DNA from: Metapseudomonas boanensis | GTDB taxonomy: Bacteria; Pseudomonadota; Gammaproteobacteria; Pseudomonadales; Pseudomonadaceae | NCBI RefSeq assembly: GCF_018704125.1 | Contig: NZ_JAGTIS010000007.1 | Location: 124,001 to 188,000, forward strand | Reading direction: 5' to 3' | Length of the DNA: 64,000 nt | In this document: positions 55,573-64,000 of the stretch, piece by piece | Layout of the letters: each line of letters begins with the position of its first letter | Position numbering within the stretch: position 1 is the first letter of the stretch | Made by a program: the position numbers and the translations under genes | The notes under the pieces: generated by a model | The model's input: only the letters and a program-made list of their open reading frames with translations | Told to the model about the DNA's origin: nothing | Database searches by the model: none

Positions 55573-55753
55573 CCCTCACCCCAACCCCGCCCTGCGCCCC
55601 GGCCAGAACGCTTCGCGTTCTGGCGCTCACAGGCACCGGAAGCTGTGCTTCCAAAAGCGTGTCTGGTTCGCCCCAAAGGGAGAGGAGCAGTCCGCGCAGG
55701 TGGTGGGGTCTGTGTCACCTCTCTCCCACCGGGAGAGGGGTCGGGGGAGAGGG
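55573..55753. repeat. Palindromic element with CCCTCNCCCC ends
   Basis: Begins CCCTCACCCCAACCCC and ends with the inverse GGGGTCGGGGGAGAGGG, enclosing a CCAGAACGC-TTC-GCGTTCTGG hairpin and a CTCTCCC...GGGAGAGG stem. Related to the shorter repeats near 12611 and 31362. The gap from here to the IS110 element shows no gene. Confidence 0.5.
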
Positions 55754-55920
55754 AAGTTTGACCGTGCACGGACTCCCAATCACCCACAAAATCTATGGTC
55801 ACCCTCTTTTTTGCAATTGATCAGCGATGGGTGTTTGGCTTGCTTAAATCTATCCGGCGTCCGTATGGGGCATGCCCCGCGCCACGATGAGCGTCGCACC
55901 TGGTGATCCTGAAAAGCCCG

Positions 55921-57161
55921 GCGGCTTCATAAGCCGATTTTTGTGTCAGGTTCTTCACCAGGCCGGTAGGCCGTTCACGTTATCTGTTGTTCAGCTATCG
56001 CAAAACCTGAAAGGGTGCTTCGTAGTACTGCAACATCAGCAGGGTCAGGCGGTGCAGTCGCCTGACCCTGTTTCATAACGACTGTGCTGTGTGGTGATAG
56101 CCCAGGCGATACGTGCCAACTTATTTGCTAGCGCACAGGCCACCACATTCGAGTGGCGCCGACAGAGCAGGCTGCGCACCCAATCGGCCAACGCGCCGCG
56201 CTGATGCTCTAAGCGCAGCATGTAGGCCCGCGCGCATTGCACCAGCAGTCGACGCAAATTCTTGTCACCACGCTTGCTGATACCCCGCAGATTGGCCCGC
56301 CCACCCGTGCTGTACTGCCTCGGCACCAAGCCGACAGAAGCGGCAAAATCTCGGCTGCTGGCGTACTGCTTGCCATCGCCCATTTCCGCTGCCAGCACAC
56401 TGGCTGTGATCGGCCCTACGCCGGGGATCGTCAGCAATCGGCTGCCCACGTCATCCTCATCCAGCTGACCGGCGACTTCCTTGTCCAGCGCCTTGATCTG
56501 CTCATCCAGATAGGTGAAATGCTCATGCAGTCGCTGCAGTCGCTGCAGTCGCTGCAGTAACGCAGACAAACGCACGGGCAGCGCATGCTCAGCCAGTACG
56601 CTGGGCAAGCGCCGAATGACCGCTTTACCCACTGGCAGGCTGATGCCGAACTCCAGCAGAAAGCCATGCAGCTGGTTAATGGCTTTGGTGCGATCACGAA
56701 TCAGCGACTCGCGTAGACGATGCAGCACCGAGAGGGTTTGCTGAGCTTCGTTCTTTGGTGTCACGAAGCGCATCGACGGCCTGGAAGCCGCTTCGCAGAT
56801 GGCCTGCGCGTCGATGAAGTCATTCTTGTTGCCCTGCACAAAGGGCCGCACGAATTGCGGAGAGATCAACTTGGCCTCATGCCCCAGCGCCGCAATCTCC
56901 CGCGCCAGGCAGTGCGAACCCGCACAGGCTTCCATCACCACTGTGCAAGCAGGCTGATTAACGAGCAGACGCATCAGTTGCTGGCGAGTGGCCTTCTTGC
57001 GAAATACCTCACGACCGCAACTATCCTGGGCATGCAAATGGAAACTATGTTTACCAAGATCGATACCGATCAATGCTGCTGACTTCATGGCGATGGCCTC
57101 CGGAATAAAAACACCCTGCGAAAGGTAGCCTTCGCAGGGTGTCGGGGGTGACCATCTCATT
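55921..57161 (-). mobile_element. IS110-family insertion sequence (~1.24 kb)
   Basis: Boundaries are inferred from a split terminator: AAAAGCCCG at 55912-55920 on the left and AGCCCGCTCGATGAGCGGGC plus TTTTT on the right (57162-57186) join into one symmetrical terminator if the element is removed, leaving AGCCCG duplicated. The element contains a 347-residue transposase, a 12-bp-stem hairpin overlapping its 3' end (56040-56070) and a 12-bp inverted repeat (57111-57122 with 57131-57142) at the other end. The size suits IS110. Confidence 0.7.
56045..57088 (-). CDS. IS110-family transposase
   Basis: 347-residue DEDD recombinase. N-terminal RuvC-like domain: GIDLGKHSFHLHAQD (first Asp near 10), VVMEACAGSH and FIDAQAICEA; C-terminal transposase_20 domain with TIPGVGPITASVLAAE near 232 and STGGRANLRGISKRGDKNL near 277. 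ATG at 57088 after CGGAGG; a 24-codon longer frame crosses the inverted repeat. A 9-bp tandem repeat (56528-56558) encodes RLQRLQRLQ in the central coiled-coil and may vary in number. Appears intact. Confidence 0.92.
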   Translation of the reverse strand: MKSAALIGIDLGKHSFHLHAQDSCGREVFRKKATRQQLMRLLVNQPACTVVMEACAGSHCLAREIAALGHEAKLISPQFVRPFVQGNKNDFIDAQAICEAASRPSMRFVTPKNEAQQTLSVLHRLRESLIRDRTKAINQLHGFLLEFGISLPVGKAVIRRLPSVLAEHALPVRLSALLQRLQRLQRLHEHFTYLDEQIKALDKEVAGQLDEDDVGSRLLTIPGVGPITASVLAAEMGDGKQYASSRDFAASVGLVPRQYSTGGRANLRGISKRGDKNLRRLLVQCARAYMLRLEHQRGALADWVRSLLCRRHSNVVACALANKLARIAWAITTQHSRYETGSGDCTA

Positions 57162-57186
57162 AGCCCGCTCGATGAGCGGGCTTTTT
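57162..57186. terminator. metQ terminator stem, split by IS110
   Basis: Stem AGCCCGCTC/GAGCGGGCT (57162-57170 with 57174-57182), T-run only on the plus strand. On the metQ strand the expected U-run is missing because IS110 DNA follows; the missing AAAA (plus-strand) segment lies at 55912-55915. Confidence 0.7.
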
Positions 57187-57203
57187 CATTCAGACTGGAA
57201 GGA

Positions 57204-57980
57204 TCAGAACGCCGGCACGACCGCGCCTTTGTACTTCTCCTGGATGAACTTCTTCACCTCGGGGCTGTGCAGGGCCTTGGCCAGCTTCTGCATGTCGGCG
57301 CTGGCCTTGTTGTCTTCGCGGGCCACCAGGATGTTCACGTAGGGCGAGTCACTGCCTTCGATGGCCAGGGCGTCCTGGGTCGGGTTCAGCTTGGCTTCCA
57401 GGGCGTAGTTGGTGTTGATCAGCGCCAGGTCCACCTGGTTCAGGACACGCGGCAGGGTGGCAGCTTCCAGCTCACGAATCTTGATCCCCTTCGGATTCTC
57501 GGCGATGTCCTTCGGGGTCGCGGTGATGCTTGTGTTGTCCTTCAGCTTGATCACGCCAGCCTTGTCCAGCAGCAGCAGGGCGCGGCCGCCGTTGGTGGCG
57601 TCGTTGGGGATGACCACCTGGGCGCCCTCGGGCAGGTCGGCCAGGTTCTTGATCTTGCTGGAGTAGGCACCGAAGGGCTCGATGTGTACGCCGGTCACGG
57701 TTTCCAGCTTGACCTTGGTCTGGCGAGCCTTGTTGAACTCGTCGAGATAGGGCTGGTGCTGGAAGAAGTTGGCGTCGAGGCGGCCTTCGGCGACCTGGAC
57801 GTTTGGCTGCACGTAGTCGGTGAAGACCTTCACCTGCAGGTCAACGCCTTCTTTGGCCAGCTGCGGCTTGATGAACTCAAGGATCTCCGCGTGCGGTACC
57901 GGCGTAGCGGCGACTTTCAGGGTGTCGGCCTGGGCGGAGAGGGCGGTCAGAGCGGCGAAGGCCACCAGCAGTTTTTTCAT
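57204..57980 (-). CDS. metQ: Methionine ABC transporter binding lipoprotein/protein MetQ
   Basis: Periplasmic D/L-methionine-binding protein (NlpA family). 258 residues; signal sequence MKKLLVAFAALTALSAQA has no lipobox Cys, so it is probably soluble. Family blocks VAATPVPHAEILEFIKPQL, DANFFQHQPYLDEFN and IPNDATNGGRALLLL near 130 are clear. Last gene of metN-metI-metQ. The terminator behind it is interrupted by IS110. Confidence 0.95.
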   Translation of the reverse strand: MKKLLVAFAALTALSAQADTLKVAATPVPHAEILEFIKPQLAKEGVDLQVKVFTDYVQPNVQVAEGRLDANFFQHQPYLDEFNKARQTKVKLETVTGVHIEPFGAYSSKIKNLADLPEGAQVVIPNDATNGGRALLLLDKAGVIKLKDNTSITATPKDIAENPKGIKIRELEAATLPRVLNQVDLALINTNYALEAKLNPTQDALAIEGSDSPYVNILVAREDNKASADMQKLAKALHSPEVKKFIQEKYKGAVVPAF

Positions 57981-58032
57981 GTTCGGCTCCTGTGGGAAGT
58001 CATTCAGCGGCGCAGTTGGCGCCGGCTTGTGG

Positions 58033-58698
58033 TCATTTACGAGAGAAGTGCACCACCAGCTTGTCGCCGACGGTTTGCAGAATCTGTACGAGCACCAGCA
58101 GCAGGATCACGGTGACCACCATCACGTCAGTCTGGAAGCGCTGGTAGCCGAAGCGGATCGCCAGGTCGCCTAGGCCGCCTGCACCTACCACGCCAGCCAT
58201 CGCGGTGTAGGACACCAGGGTGATGGCAGTGACGGTGATGGCGGCGAAGATGCCCGGCCGCGCTTCCGGCAGCAGCGCGTTGACGATGATCTGCCGGGTG
58301 GTGGCGCCCATCGCCTGGGTGGCTTCAAGGATGCCGCGGTCGACCTCGCGCAGGGCGGTTTCTACCAGGCGCGCGAAGAACGGCGTGGCCCCCACTACCA
58401 GCGGCGGGATGGCGCCGGCGACACCCAGTGAGGTACCGGTGACGAGCACGGTGAACGGGATCATCACGATCAGCAGGATGATGAAGGGCAGCGAGCGCAG
58501 CACGTTGACCAGCAACGACAGCAGGCCGTAGACGGCCTTCTGCTCGAACAGCTGGCGCGGCCCGGTGAGGAACAGCAGCACGCCCAGCGGCAGGCCCAGG
58601 AGGATGGTGAACAGCAGCGAGCCGCCCAGCATCAGCAGGGTGTCGAGGGTGGCGAGCCAGATTTCGTACCAGTCGATATTGGCGAGCAGGGCGTCCAT
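58033..58698 (-). CDS. metI: Methionine ABC transporter permease MetI
   Basis: 221-residue inner-membrane permease with five predicted helices and the ABC-coupling EAA loop (ALREVDRGILEATQAMGATTRQII near 128-151, in parts). It pairs with MetN and MetQ to import methionine. The start overlaps the last base of the metN stop. Standard length. Confidence 0.95.
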   Translation of the reverse strand: MDALLANIDWYEIWLATLDTLLMLGGSLLFTILLGLPLGVLLFLTGPRQLFEQKAVYGLLSLLVNVLRSLPFIILLIVMIPFTVLVTGTSLGVAGAIPPLVVGATPFFARLVETALREVDRGILEATQAMGATTRQIIVNALLPEARPGIFAAITVTAITLVSYTAMAGVVGAGGLGDLAIRFGYQRFQTDVMVVTVILLLVLVQILQTVGDKLVVHFSRK

Positions 58699-59705
58699 CA
58701 GCGGAGGACCTCCAGGTGTACGTCCGCCTCGCGGAAGCAGATCAGCGCGGCGTCAATGTCGCCGCCGGTCAGGGCCAGGGTCAGCTGGCCGTAGGGGGTG
58801 TCCTTGATGCGGTCGATGCGCCCAGCCAGGATGCTGTAGTCCACGCCGGTCTGGCGCGCCACTGTGCCCAGCAGCGGTGCATAGGTGGCTTCGCCGCGGA
58901 AGGTCAGGCGCAGGATGCGACCGGTCACATGGGCGAAGTCGTCATGCTGTTCGCCTTCGTCGACCTGTTCATCCTCCAGCACGAAGCGCTGGGTGGTCGG
59001 ATGCTGCGGGTGCAGGAACACATCGGCCACCGGCCCCTGCTCGACGATGACGCCACCATCCATAACGGCGACGCGGTCGCAGACGCGGCGGATCACGTCC
59101 ATCTCGTGGGTAATGAGCACGATGGTCAGGTTCAGCTCGCGGTTGATCTCGGCCAGCAGCTGCAGGACTTGCGCGGTGGTCTGCGGATCGAGGGCGCTGG
59201 TGGCCTCGTCGCAGAGCAGGATCTTCGGCTGGGTGGCCAGGGCACGGGCGATTCCGACGCGCTGCTTCTGGCCGCCGGAGAGTTGCGCCGGGTACTTCCT
59301 GGTATGGTCACTGAGGCCGACGCGGGCCAGCAGTTCAGCGACACGGCGGTCGATCTCACTGCGCGACAGTTCGCCGGCCAGCTTCAGCGGCAGGGCGACG
59401 TTGTCGGCGACGGTCTTGGACGACAGCAAGTTGAAGTGCTGGAAGATCATCCCGACGCGCTGGCGGAAGCGGCGCAGGCCTTCGCTGTCAAGGGCGGTGA
59501 CGTCCTCGCCTTCGATGACGATGCGCCCGCCGGTGGGCTCCTCGAGGCGGTTGATCAGTCGCAGCAGGGTGCTCTTGCCGGCCCCCGAGTGGCCGATCAG
59601 GCCAAAGACTTCGCCGCTCTGGATGGCGAGGTCAGTCGGCTGCAAGGCCGGGATCTCCCGGCCCGCGACACGGTACGCCTTGTGGACGTTATGGAATTCG
59701 ATCAC
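58698..59705 (-). CDS. metN: Methionine ABC transporter ATPase MetN
   Basis: 335-residue ATPase: Walker [10 protein letters not shown] near 38-46, Q-loop FQHFNLL, signature LSGGQKQR near 142, Walker [14 protein letters not shown] near 162 and the H-loop ITHEMD. The C-terminal ~90 residues form the ACT-like NIL domain that binds methionine and shuts the transporter (trans-inhibition). First gene of metNIQ; promoter presumably in 59706-59830. Confidence 0.96.
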   Translation of the reverse strand: MIEFHNVHKAYRVAGREIPALQPTDLAIQSGEVFGLIGHSGAGKSTLLRLINRLEEPTGGRIVIEGEDVTALDSEGLRRFRQRVGMIFQHFNLLSSKTVADNVALPLKLAGELSRSEIDRRVAELLARVGLSDHTRKYPAQLSGGQKQRVGIARALATQPKILLCDEATSALDPQTTAQVLQLLAEINRELNLTIVLITHEMDVIRRVCDRVAVMDGGVIVEQGPVADVFLHPQHPTTQRFVLEDEQVDEGEQHDDFAHVTGRILRLTFRGEATYAPLLGTVARQTGVDYSILAGRIDRIKDTPYGQLTLALTGGDIDAALICFREADVHLEVLR

Positions 59706-59870
59706 TGCAGAAACCTTGTGGGTTCGTCGTTCAGCCGGATCGGCTAAAAACCGGCAATTTTACCTGCTGCCGCATAGGCGCAGAAAATCTTTCTGGACCT
59801 ATGGCTATAGCGTCATGGAATAAGCGACAGATGGACTCTGACCAGTCTAGCTGCCCGCCGGGAACGGGCT

Positions 59871-60299
59871 TCAGGACTGTGGGGCCGGTTCCGGGAGAGG
59901 TGTTTCGCTGTCGGTCTGGCGGGCCTTATCGATAGCACCCCCCAAGCCTCGGGTCAGGGCTGGCGCCTTGGGCATCAGGCTGCGAGCATGGCTGAGGGCT
60001 GTGGCAGCGCCATTCAGGTCGCCCTGCTGGAGGGCAACCTGGCTGCGCTTCAGCCAGGCGTCGGCCAACTGCCGCTGGTACTGTCCGAAGCGGGCATCGG
60101 CAGCGGCGCGGCCTTCCAGAGCGTTGAGCTGGTTTTCGGCGTCAGCCAGTTGGCCGGCGGCGAGAGTCTGGTCGAGCTGCCGGAAGCTGCTGCGCAGTTC
60201 GTCCGTTGGCGAGGCGGCTTCCTGCTGTGCTGTCTGGCAGGCGGCCAGCAACAGGGAAAACGCGACAACGGGCAGGCAACGAGTGGCGAACAACTTCAT
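59871..60299 (-). CDS. Small TPR-like lipoprotein
   Basis: 142 residues from ATG 60299: lipoprotein signal MKLFATRCLPVVAFSLLLAAC with lipobox LAAC. The mature part is helical and TPR-like (LDQTLAAGQLADAENQLNAL, SQVALQQGDLNGAATALSHA). It ends in a Pro/Glu-rich tail. Matches the PA5502 position between met and znu genes. Likely periplasmic and outer- or inner-membrane anchored; function unknown. Confidence 0.8.
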   Translation of the reverse strand: MKLFATRCLPVVAFSLLLAACQTAQQEAASPTDELRSSFRQLDQTLAAGQLADAENQLNALEGRAAADARFGQYQRQLADAWLKRSQVALQQGDLNGAATALSHARSLMPKAPALTRGLGGAIDKARQTDSETPLPEPAPQS

Positions 60300-60526
60300 T
60301 CCGACAGGCCTCTGATTGCTCAAAAAACGCGCGATTGTACATGGCTGAACCGGTCAGGACAAAAAGTAGGGGCATTCCGGCCGTTGGATTGGCGATTCTG
60401 TCATCTTGTTTCGAAGTGATCATTGGCGCTTCCAGGCTGTTTCCTGCCAAGTGCTTCGTTAGAGTGGTAGGCGGTGGATGCGCCCGGGAAGGCGCCTGAC
60501 AACAAGAAGAAAAGGCAGGTGAAGCC

Positions 60527-62143
60527 ATGTATCCAGACATTCAGGATTTCGACTATGTCATCGTCGGCGCAGGGCCTGCCGGCTGCCTGCTGGCCAACCG
60601 GCTCTCGGCCAACCCGCGACTGCGCGTCCTGCTTCTGGAGGCCGGCGGGCAGGACAGCTATCCCTGGATCCACATCCCCGTCGGCTACCTATATTGCATC
60701 GGCAACCCGCGCACTGACTGGTGCTTTCGTACCGAGGCGGAGCCAGGCCTGCACGGGCGCAGCCTGAGCTACCCCCGAGGCAAGGTCCTGGGTGGCAGCT
60801 CCTCGATCAACGGGATGATCTACATGCGCGGTCAGGCGGCCGACTATGACCGCTGGGTCGAGCTGGGCAATCCGGGCTGGAGCTGGAAAGAGGTGCTGCC
60901 GCTGTTCCTGCGCAGCGAAAACCACTTTGCCGGTGAATCCAGCTTCCATGGCGGCCGAGGCGAATGGCGGGTAGAGCGACAGCGCCTGTCCTGGGAAATC
61001 CTCGATGCCTTCCGGGCGGCGGCTGGCGAATGCGGAATCGCCCCGGTGGAGGACTTCAACACCGGTGATAACCAGGGCTGCGGCTACTTCCAGGTCAACC
61101 AGCGTTCCGGAGTGCGCTGGAACGCGTCCAAGGCATTTCTCCGTCCAGCCTTGCAGCGGCCCAATCTGACGTTACGCACCGGCGTCGAGGTGCACCGGCT
61201 GCTGTTGGAGAACGGTCGTGCGGTTGGCCTGACGGGGCGTTGGCAGGGCTTGCAGCACGAGTTTCGTGCGCGGCGCGAGGTCATCCTCTGCGCCGGCGCG
61301 GTGGGTTCGCCGATGCTGCTGCAGCGCTCAGGGATAGGCCCGCGTGCATTGCTCGAGCGCCTTGGGATTGGTGTTCGCCATGAACTGCCCGGCGTAGGCG
61401 GCAACCTGCAGGACCACCTGCAGCTACGCCTGGTCTACAAGGTCAGCGGCGTGAAGACCCTGAACCAGCTGGCCGGTAGCCTCCGGGGCCGCCTGGGCAT
61501 GGGCCTGCGCTATCTCGTCAATCGCAGCGGCCCGCTGGCCATGGCACCAAGTCAACTGGGCGCTTTCGTCCGTTCGGGGCCCGAGCAGGCGCGGGCGAAT
61601 CTGGAATACCACGTGCAGCCGCTGTCGCTGGAGCGTTTCGGCGAGCCCCTGCATTCGTTCCCGGCGTTCACCGCGTCCGTGTGCAACCTGCGGCCGCTGA
61701 GTCGTGGGCGGGTTGAGATCCGTTCCGTCGACACGGCCGCTCCGCCGCTGATCCAGCCCAACTACTTGAGCCATGCCGAAGACCTGAGGGTGGCCGTCGA
61801 CGCAATCCGCCTGACCCGACGCATCGCCGCCGCGCCGGCCCTTGCGCGGTATCGGCCAGCAGAGCATTTGCCCGGTTCGGCGCTGCAGTCTGAAGACGAA
61901 CTGCAGGAGGCGGCCGGAAGGATCGGCACCACCATCTTCCACCCGGTCGGCACCTGCCGCATGGGCCAGGGCGCGGCGGCGGTGGTGGATGCCGAGCTGC
62001 GTGTGCACGGGGTTCCGGGGCTGCGGATCGCCGATGCCTCGGTCATGCCGGAGATCGTTTCCGGCAATACCTGCTCACCGACGCTGATGATTGCGGAGAA
62101 GGCCGCCGACCTGATCCTCGACGGCCTGGGGCGTCCTGTGTGA
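60527..62143 (+). CDS. GMC-family FAD alcohol/choline dehydrogenase-like oxidoreductase
   Basis: 538-residue flavoprotein. FAD-binding VIVGAGPAGCLLANRLS at 11-27, GMC signature 1 YPRGKVLGGSSSINGMIYMRG near 83-103, signature 2 GAVGSPMLLQRSGIGP near 256-271, and the catalytic His block TTIFHPVGTCRMG near 466. The substrate cannot be set; the group includes choline, alcohol and PEG dehydrogenases. It stands alone between the lipoprotein and znuB, unrelated to zinc uptake. GCAGGTGAAG precedes the ATG. Confidence 0.9.
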   Translation: MYPDIQDFDYVIVGAGPAGCLLANRLSANPRLRVLLLEAGGQDSYPWIHIPVGYLYCIGNPRTDWCFRTEAEPGLHGRSLSYPRGKVLGGSSSINGMIYMRGQAADYDRWVELGNPGWSWKEVLPLFLRSENHFAGESSFHGGRGEWRVERQRLSWEILDAFRAAAGECGIAPVEDFNTGDNQGCGYFQVNQRSGVRWNASKAFLRPALQRPNLTLRTGVEVHRLLLENGRAVGLTGRWQGLQHEFRARREVILCAGAVGSPMLLQRSGIGPRALLERLGIGVRHELPGVGGNLQDHLQLRLVYKVSGVKTLNQLAGSLRGRLGMGLRYLVNRSGPLAMAPSQLGAFVRSGPEQARANLEYHVQPLSLERFGEPLHSFPAFTASVCNLRPLSRGRVEIRSVDTAAPPLIQPNYLSHAEDLRVAVDAIRLTRRIAAAPALARYRPAEHLPGSALQSEDELQEAAGRIGTTIFHPVGTCRMGQGAAAVVDAELRVHGVPGLRIADASVMPEIVSGNTCSPTLMIAEKAADLILDGLGRPV

Positions 62144-62155
62144 CAGCCGCGCCAT

Positions 62156-62941
62156 TCAGGCGCGGCGTGGCAGGGCGAAGCTGAAGAGGAACAACGTGGC
62201 CGCAGAGACCACGATCGAGGGGCCGGCCGGGGTGTCCTTGAGCCAGGACAGCGAGAGTCCGGCGCAGACCGCCAGCAGCCCGAGCAAGCTGGCGCCCAGA
62301 GCCATCTGCTCCGGACTACGGGCGTGGCGCTGGGCTGCTGCCGCCGGGATGATCAGCAGGGAAGTGATCAGCAGTACGCCGACGATCTTCATCGCCACGG
62401 CGATCACCACCGCAATCAGCAGCATCAGGCCAAGGCGGATGGCGGCAACCGGCAGACCTTCGACGCGCGCCAGCTCCTCATGCACGGTGATCGCCAGCAA
62501 GGGGCGCCACATCAGTATCAGCGCCAGCAGCACCAGCGCGCTGCCGCCAAGGATCCAGGCCAGGTCCGTGCCGCTGACGGCGAGCAGGTCGCCGAACAGG
62601 TAGCCCATCAGGTCGATGCGCACCTCGCTCATGAAGCTCAGCACGACAAGCCCAAGGGACAGCGTGCTGTGGGCGAGGATGCCGAGCAGTGTGTCCGAGG
62701 CCAGCGGCTGGCGCTGTTGCAAGGTCACCAGCAGCACCGCGAGCAGCACGCAGCCGACGGTTACCGCCAGGGTCGGGCTGACGTCCAGCATCAGCCCGAG
62801 GGCGACGCCGAGCAGCGCCGCGTGGGACAGGGTGTCGCCGAAATAGGCCATGCGCCGCCATACCACGAAGGAGCCGAGCGGGCCAGCGACCAGCGCCAGG
62901 GCGAGGCCGGCGAGCAGAGCGTTGAGTAGGAAATCAGCCAT
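62156..62941 (-). CDS. znuB: Zinc ABC transporter permease ZnuB
   Basis: 261 residues, about eight membrane helices, ABC-3 family ([44 protein letters not shown] in parts; the [16 protein letters not shown] block near 34-49 is diagnostic). Forms the inner-membrane channel for zinc with ZnuC and the periplasmic ZnuA, which is not in the window. Start overlaps znuC by 8 bases. Expected to be repressed by Zur. Confidence 0.95.
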   Translation of the reverse strand: MADFLLNALLAGLALALVAGPLGSFVVWRRMAYFGDTLSHAALLGVALGLMLDVSPTLAVTVGCVLLAVLLVTLQQRQPLASDTLLGILAHSTLSLGLVVLSFMSEVRIDLMGYLFGDLLAVSGTDLAWILGGSALVLLALILMWRPLLAITVHEELARVEGLPVAAIRLGLMLLIAVVIAVAMKIVGVLLITSLLIIPAAAAQRHARSPEQMALGASLLGLLAVCAGLSLSWLKDTPAGPSIVVSAATLFLFSFALPRRA

Positions 62942-63743
62942 GGTTGCAGTCGGGGCCGTGCTTGTGGACGGGAGTGAAACGGGTTCCGCTGGGGAAGGAG
63001 CCTTGTGAATCCTTCACCACCTCGCCATGCAGGTCGTGGGCATGATCATGATGGTGGTGGTAGACAGCCAGGCTCTTGGCGTCCTGGCCGAACAGCTCGA
63101 CGAAGGCAGGATCGCCGCTGACTTGCTCCGGGTGCCCGGAGCAGCAGACATGCCGGTTCAGGCAAACGACCTGGTCGGTAGTACTCATCACCAGGTGAAG
63201 GTCGTGGGACACCATCAGCACGCCGCAACCGTGGCGGTCGCGCAGGCGGGTGATCAGCCGGTAGAGCTCGGCCTGCCCGGCGACGTCGACGCCTTGCACC
63301 GGCTCATCCAGAACAAGCAACTCGGGCTCGCGCAGCAGGGCGCGGGCGAGCAGGACACGCTGCAACTCGCCGCCGGAGATGGTCTGCAGCGGGCTGTCGA
63401 TCACGTGTGTTGCGCCCACCTCATCGAGGGCGGAAAGCGCTGTCGTGCGGTCCACACCGGGCACCAGGCGCAGGAAACGCACCACGTTCAGCGGCAAGGT
63501 CGCATCCACCTGGAGCTTCTGCGGCATGTAGCCGATGCACAGGCGCGGCTTGCGCCATACGGTGCCCCGGTGAGGCTTGAGCAGGCCGAGCACGGTGCGC
63601 ACGAGTGTGGTCTTGCCCGCACCATTGGGGCCGATCAGCGTGACGATTTCGCCGGGCTTCACCGTCAGCTGGACGTCCTGCAGCACCGGCTGGCCGGCGA
63701 AGGTAACGCCTACGCCTTCAAGGCGGATCAGTGCATCGCTCAT
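62934..63743 (-). CDS. znuC: Zinc ABC transporter ATPase ZnuC
   Basis: 269-residue ATPase. Walker [10 protein letters not shown] near 38-46, signature SGGELQR near 130, Walker [13 protein letters not shown] near 150, H-loop MVSHDLH. The C-terminal tail is strongly His-rich ([15 protein letters not shown] and [10 protein letters not shown]), as in other ZnuC proteins, probably sensing or buffering zinc. ATG at 63743 overlaps the zur stop (ATGA); a longer frame to 63878 is a shadow of zur. Confidence 0.96.
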   Translation of the reverse strand: MSDALIRLEGVGVTFAGQPVLQDVQLTVKPGEIVTLIGPNGAGKTTLVRTVLGLLKPHRGTVWRKPRLCIGYMPQKLQVDATLPLNVVRFLRLVPGVDRTTALSALDEVGATHVIDSPLQTISGGELQRVLLARALLREPELLVLDEPVQGVDVAGQAELYRLITRLRDRHGCGVLMVSHDLHLVMSTTDQVVCLNRHVCCSGHPEQVSGDPAFVELFGQDAKSLAVYHHHHDHAHDLHGEVVKDSQGSFPSGTRFTPVHKHGPDCNHG

Positions 63744-64000
63744 GCGGCCACCTGGCAGCTGGCGCACAGGCCGACGATCTCCACTGTTTGCCCTTCCACA
63801 CTGAAGCCGACGGCCCTGGCGCTTTCGACGATGGCCTGGCTGATGGCCTGCTGCTCCAGTTCGATGGCGGTCTGGCAATTGCGGCAGATGAGGAACTGGC
63901 CCTGGTGCACGACGCCCGGATGGTTGCAGCCGACGAAGGCATTGAGCGAGGCGATGCGATGGACCAGTCCGTTCTCCAGCAGGAAGTCGAGGGCGCGATA
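63740..64000 (-). CDS. zur: Zinc-uptake regulator Zur (3' part only)
   Basis: The window ends inside this gene; the C-terminal 86 residues are present: [40 protein letters not shown] and LCASCQVAA at the end. The two cysteine pairs C-x2-C (ICRNC, LCASC) make the structural zinc site of Fur-family repressors, and [11 protein letters not shown] is the regulatory-metal histidine region. Coupled to znuC by overlap, so the repressor is in the operon it controls, as in P. aeruginosa (np20). Confidence 0.93.
   Translation of the reverse strand, partial: YRALDFLLENGLVHRIASLNAFVGCNHPGVVHQGQFLICRNCQTAIELEQQAISQAIVESARAVGFSVEGQTVEIVGLCASCQVAA

Overview
The window is a stretch of a high-GC Pseudomonas chromosome (Gammaproteobacteria). 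The evidence is the conserved origin-proximal gene order plsC-gmhB-glyS-glyQ-tag-htrB-pilZ-trkA-rsmB-fmt-def-lysM-dprA-tsaC-qor-hemF-aroE, then betC, trpBA/trpI, prlC, the PA0069-family radical SAM gene, carbonic anhydrase, the aa3 cytochrome oxidase (cox) locus, metNIQ and znuBC/zur. REP/REPIN repeats of the usual Pseudomonas type occur between genes. The cox locus lies directly beside metNIQ-znu, as in the P. putida lineage, so the species is probably not P. aeruginosa. The species cannot be named from the sequence alone.

Region 1 (1-6.4 kb) is accessory DNA next to plsC, a place where gyrB usually ends. It holds a large AEP-type primase / superfamily-2 helicase protein (5' end cut by the window), a phospholipase-D-fold nuclease-like protein, and about 2.3 kb with almost no genes. 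That gene-poor part contains an IS-end-like repeat block, a nine-copy 8-bp tandem repeat, a long palindrome, and a convincing small RNA. The RNA has a sigma-54 -24/-12 promoter and many A-rich AAnAAnAA motifs, as expected for the CrcZ/CrcY/CrcX family that sequesters Hfq/Crc in carbon catabolite repression.

Region 2 (6.5-25.1 kb) is housekeeping: lipid and LPS synthesis (plsC, gmhB, htrB), glycyl-tRNA synthetase, DNA repair and uptake (tag, dprA), translation (def, fmt, rsmB, tsaC), potassium uptake (trkA), haem and shikimate pathways (hemF, aroE), and a SulP transporter.

Region 3 (25.2-32.8 kb) is a choline-sulfate cluster (substrate-binding protein, BetC sulfatase, LysR regulator, a DOPA-dioxygenase-like protein) followed by trpBA with its divergent activator trpI, and dodecin.

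Region 4 (33-44 kb) carries a luciferase-like oxidoreductase, two paralogous lipoproteins, an aminopeptidase-like lipoprotein, a HAD phosphatase, a gamma-carbonic-anhydrase-like protein, prlC with a small zinc-ribbon partner, an SOS-controlled radical SAM gene, and a beta-carbonic anhydrase. Two copies of a palindromic mobile-repeat-like element with a nested REPIN lie 6.7 kb apart here.

Region 5 (44-53 kb) is the complete aa3 oxidase locus: coxB, coxA, ctaG, coxC, then surf1, a small hypothetical gene, ctaA, ctaB and sco. A REPIN supplies the last codons of ctaA.

Region 6 (53-57 kb) is a visibly more AT-rich insertion. It carries a three-gene phospholipid cassette (CDP-alcohol phosphatidyltransferase, acyltransferase, CDP-diacylglycerol synthase) bounded by an exact 67-bp duplication of the sco 3' end. 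An IS110 element next to it has split the metQ terminator.

Region 7 (57-64 kb) holds metNIQ (methionine uptake), a small lipoprotein, a GMC oxidoreductase, and znuB/znuC with the 3' part of zur (zinc uptake and its repressor).
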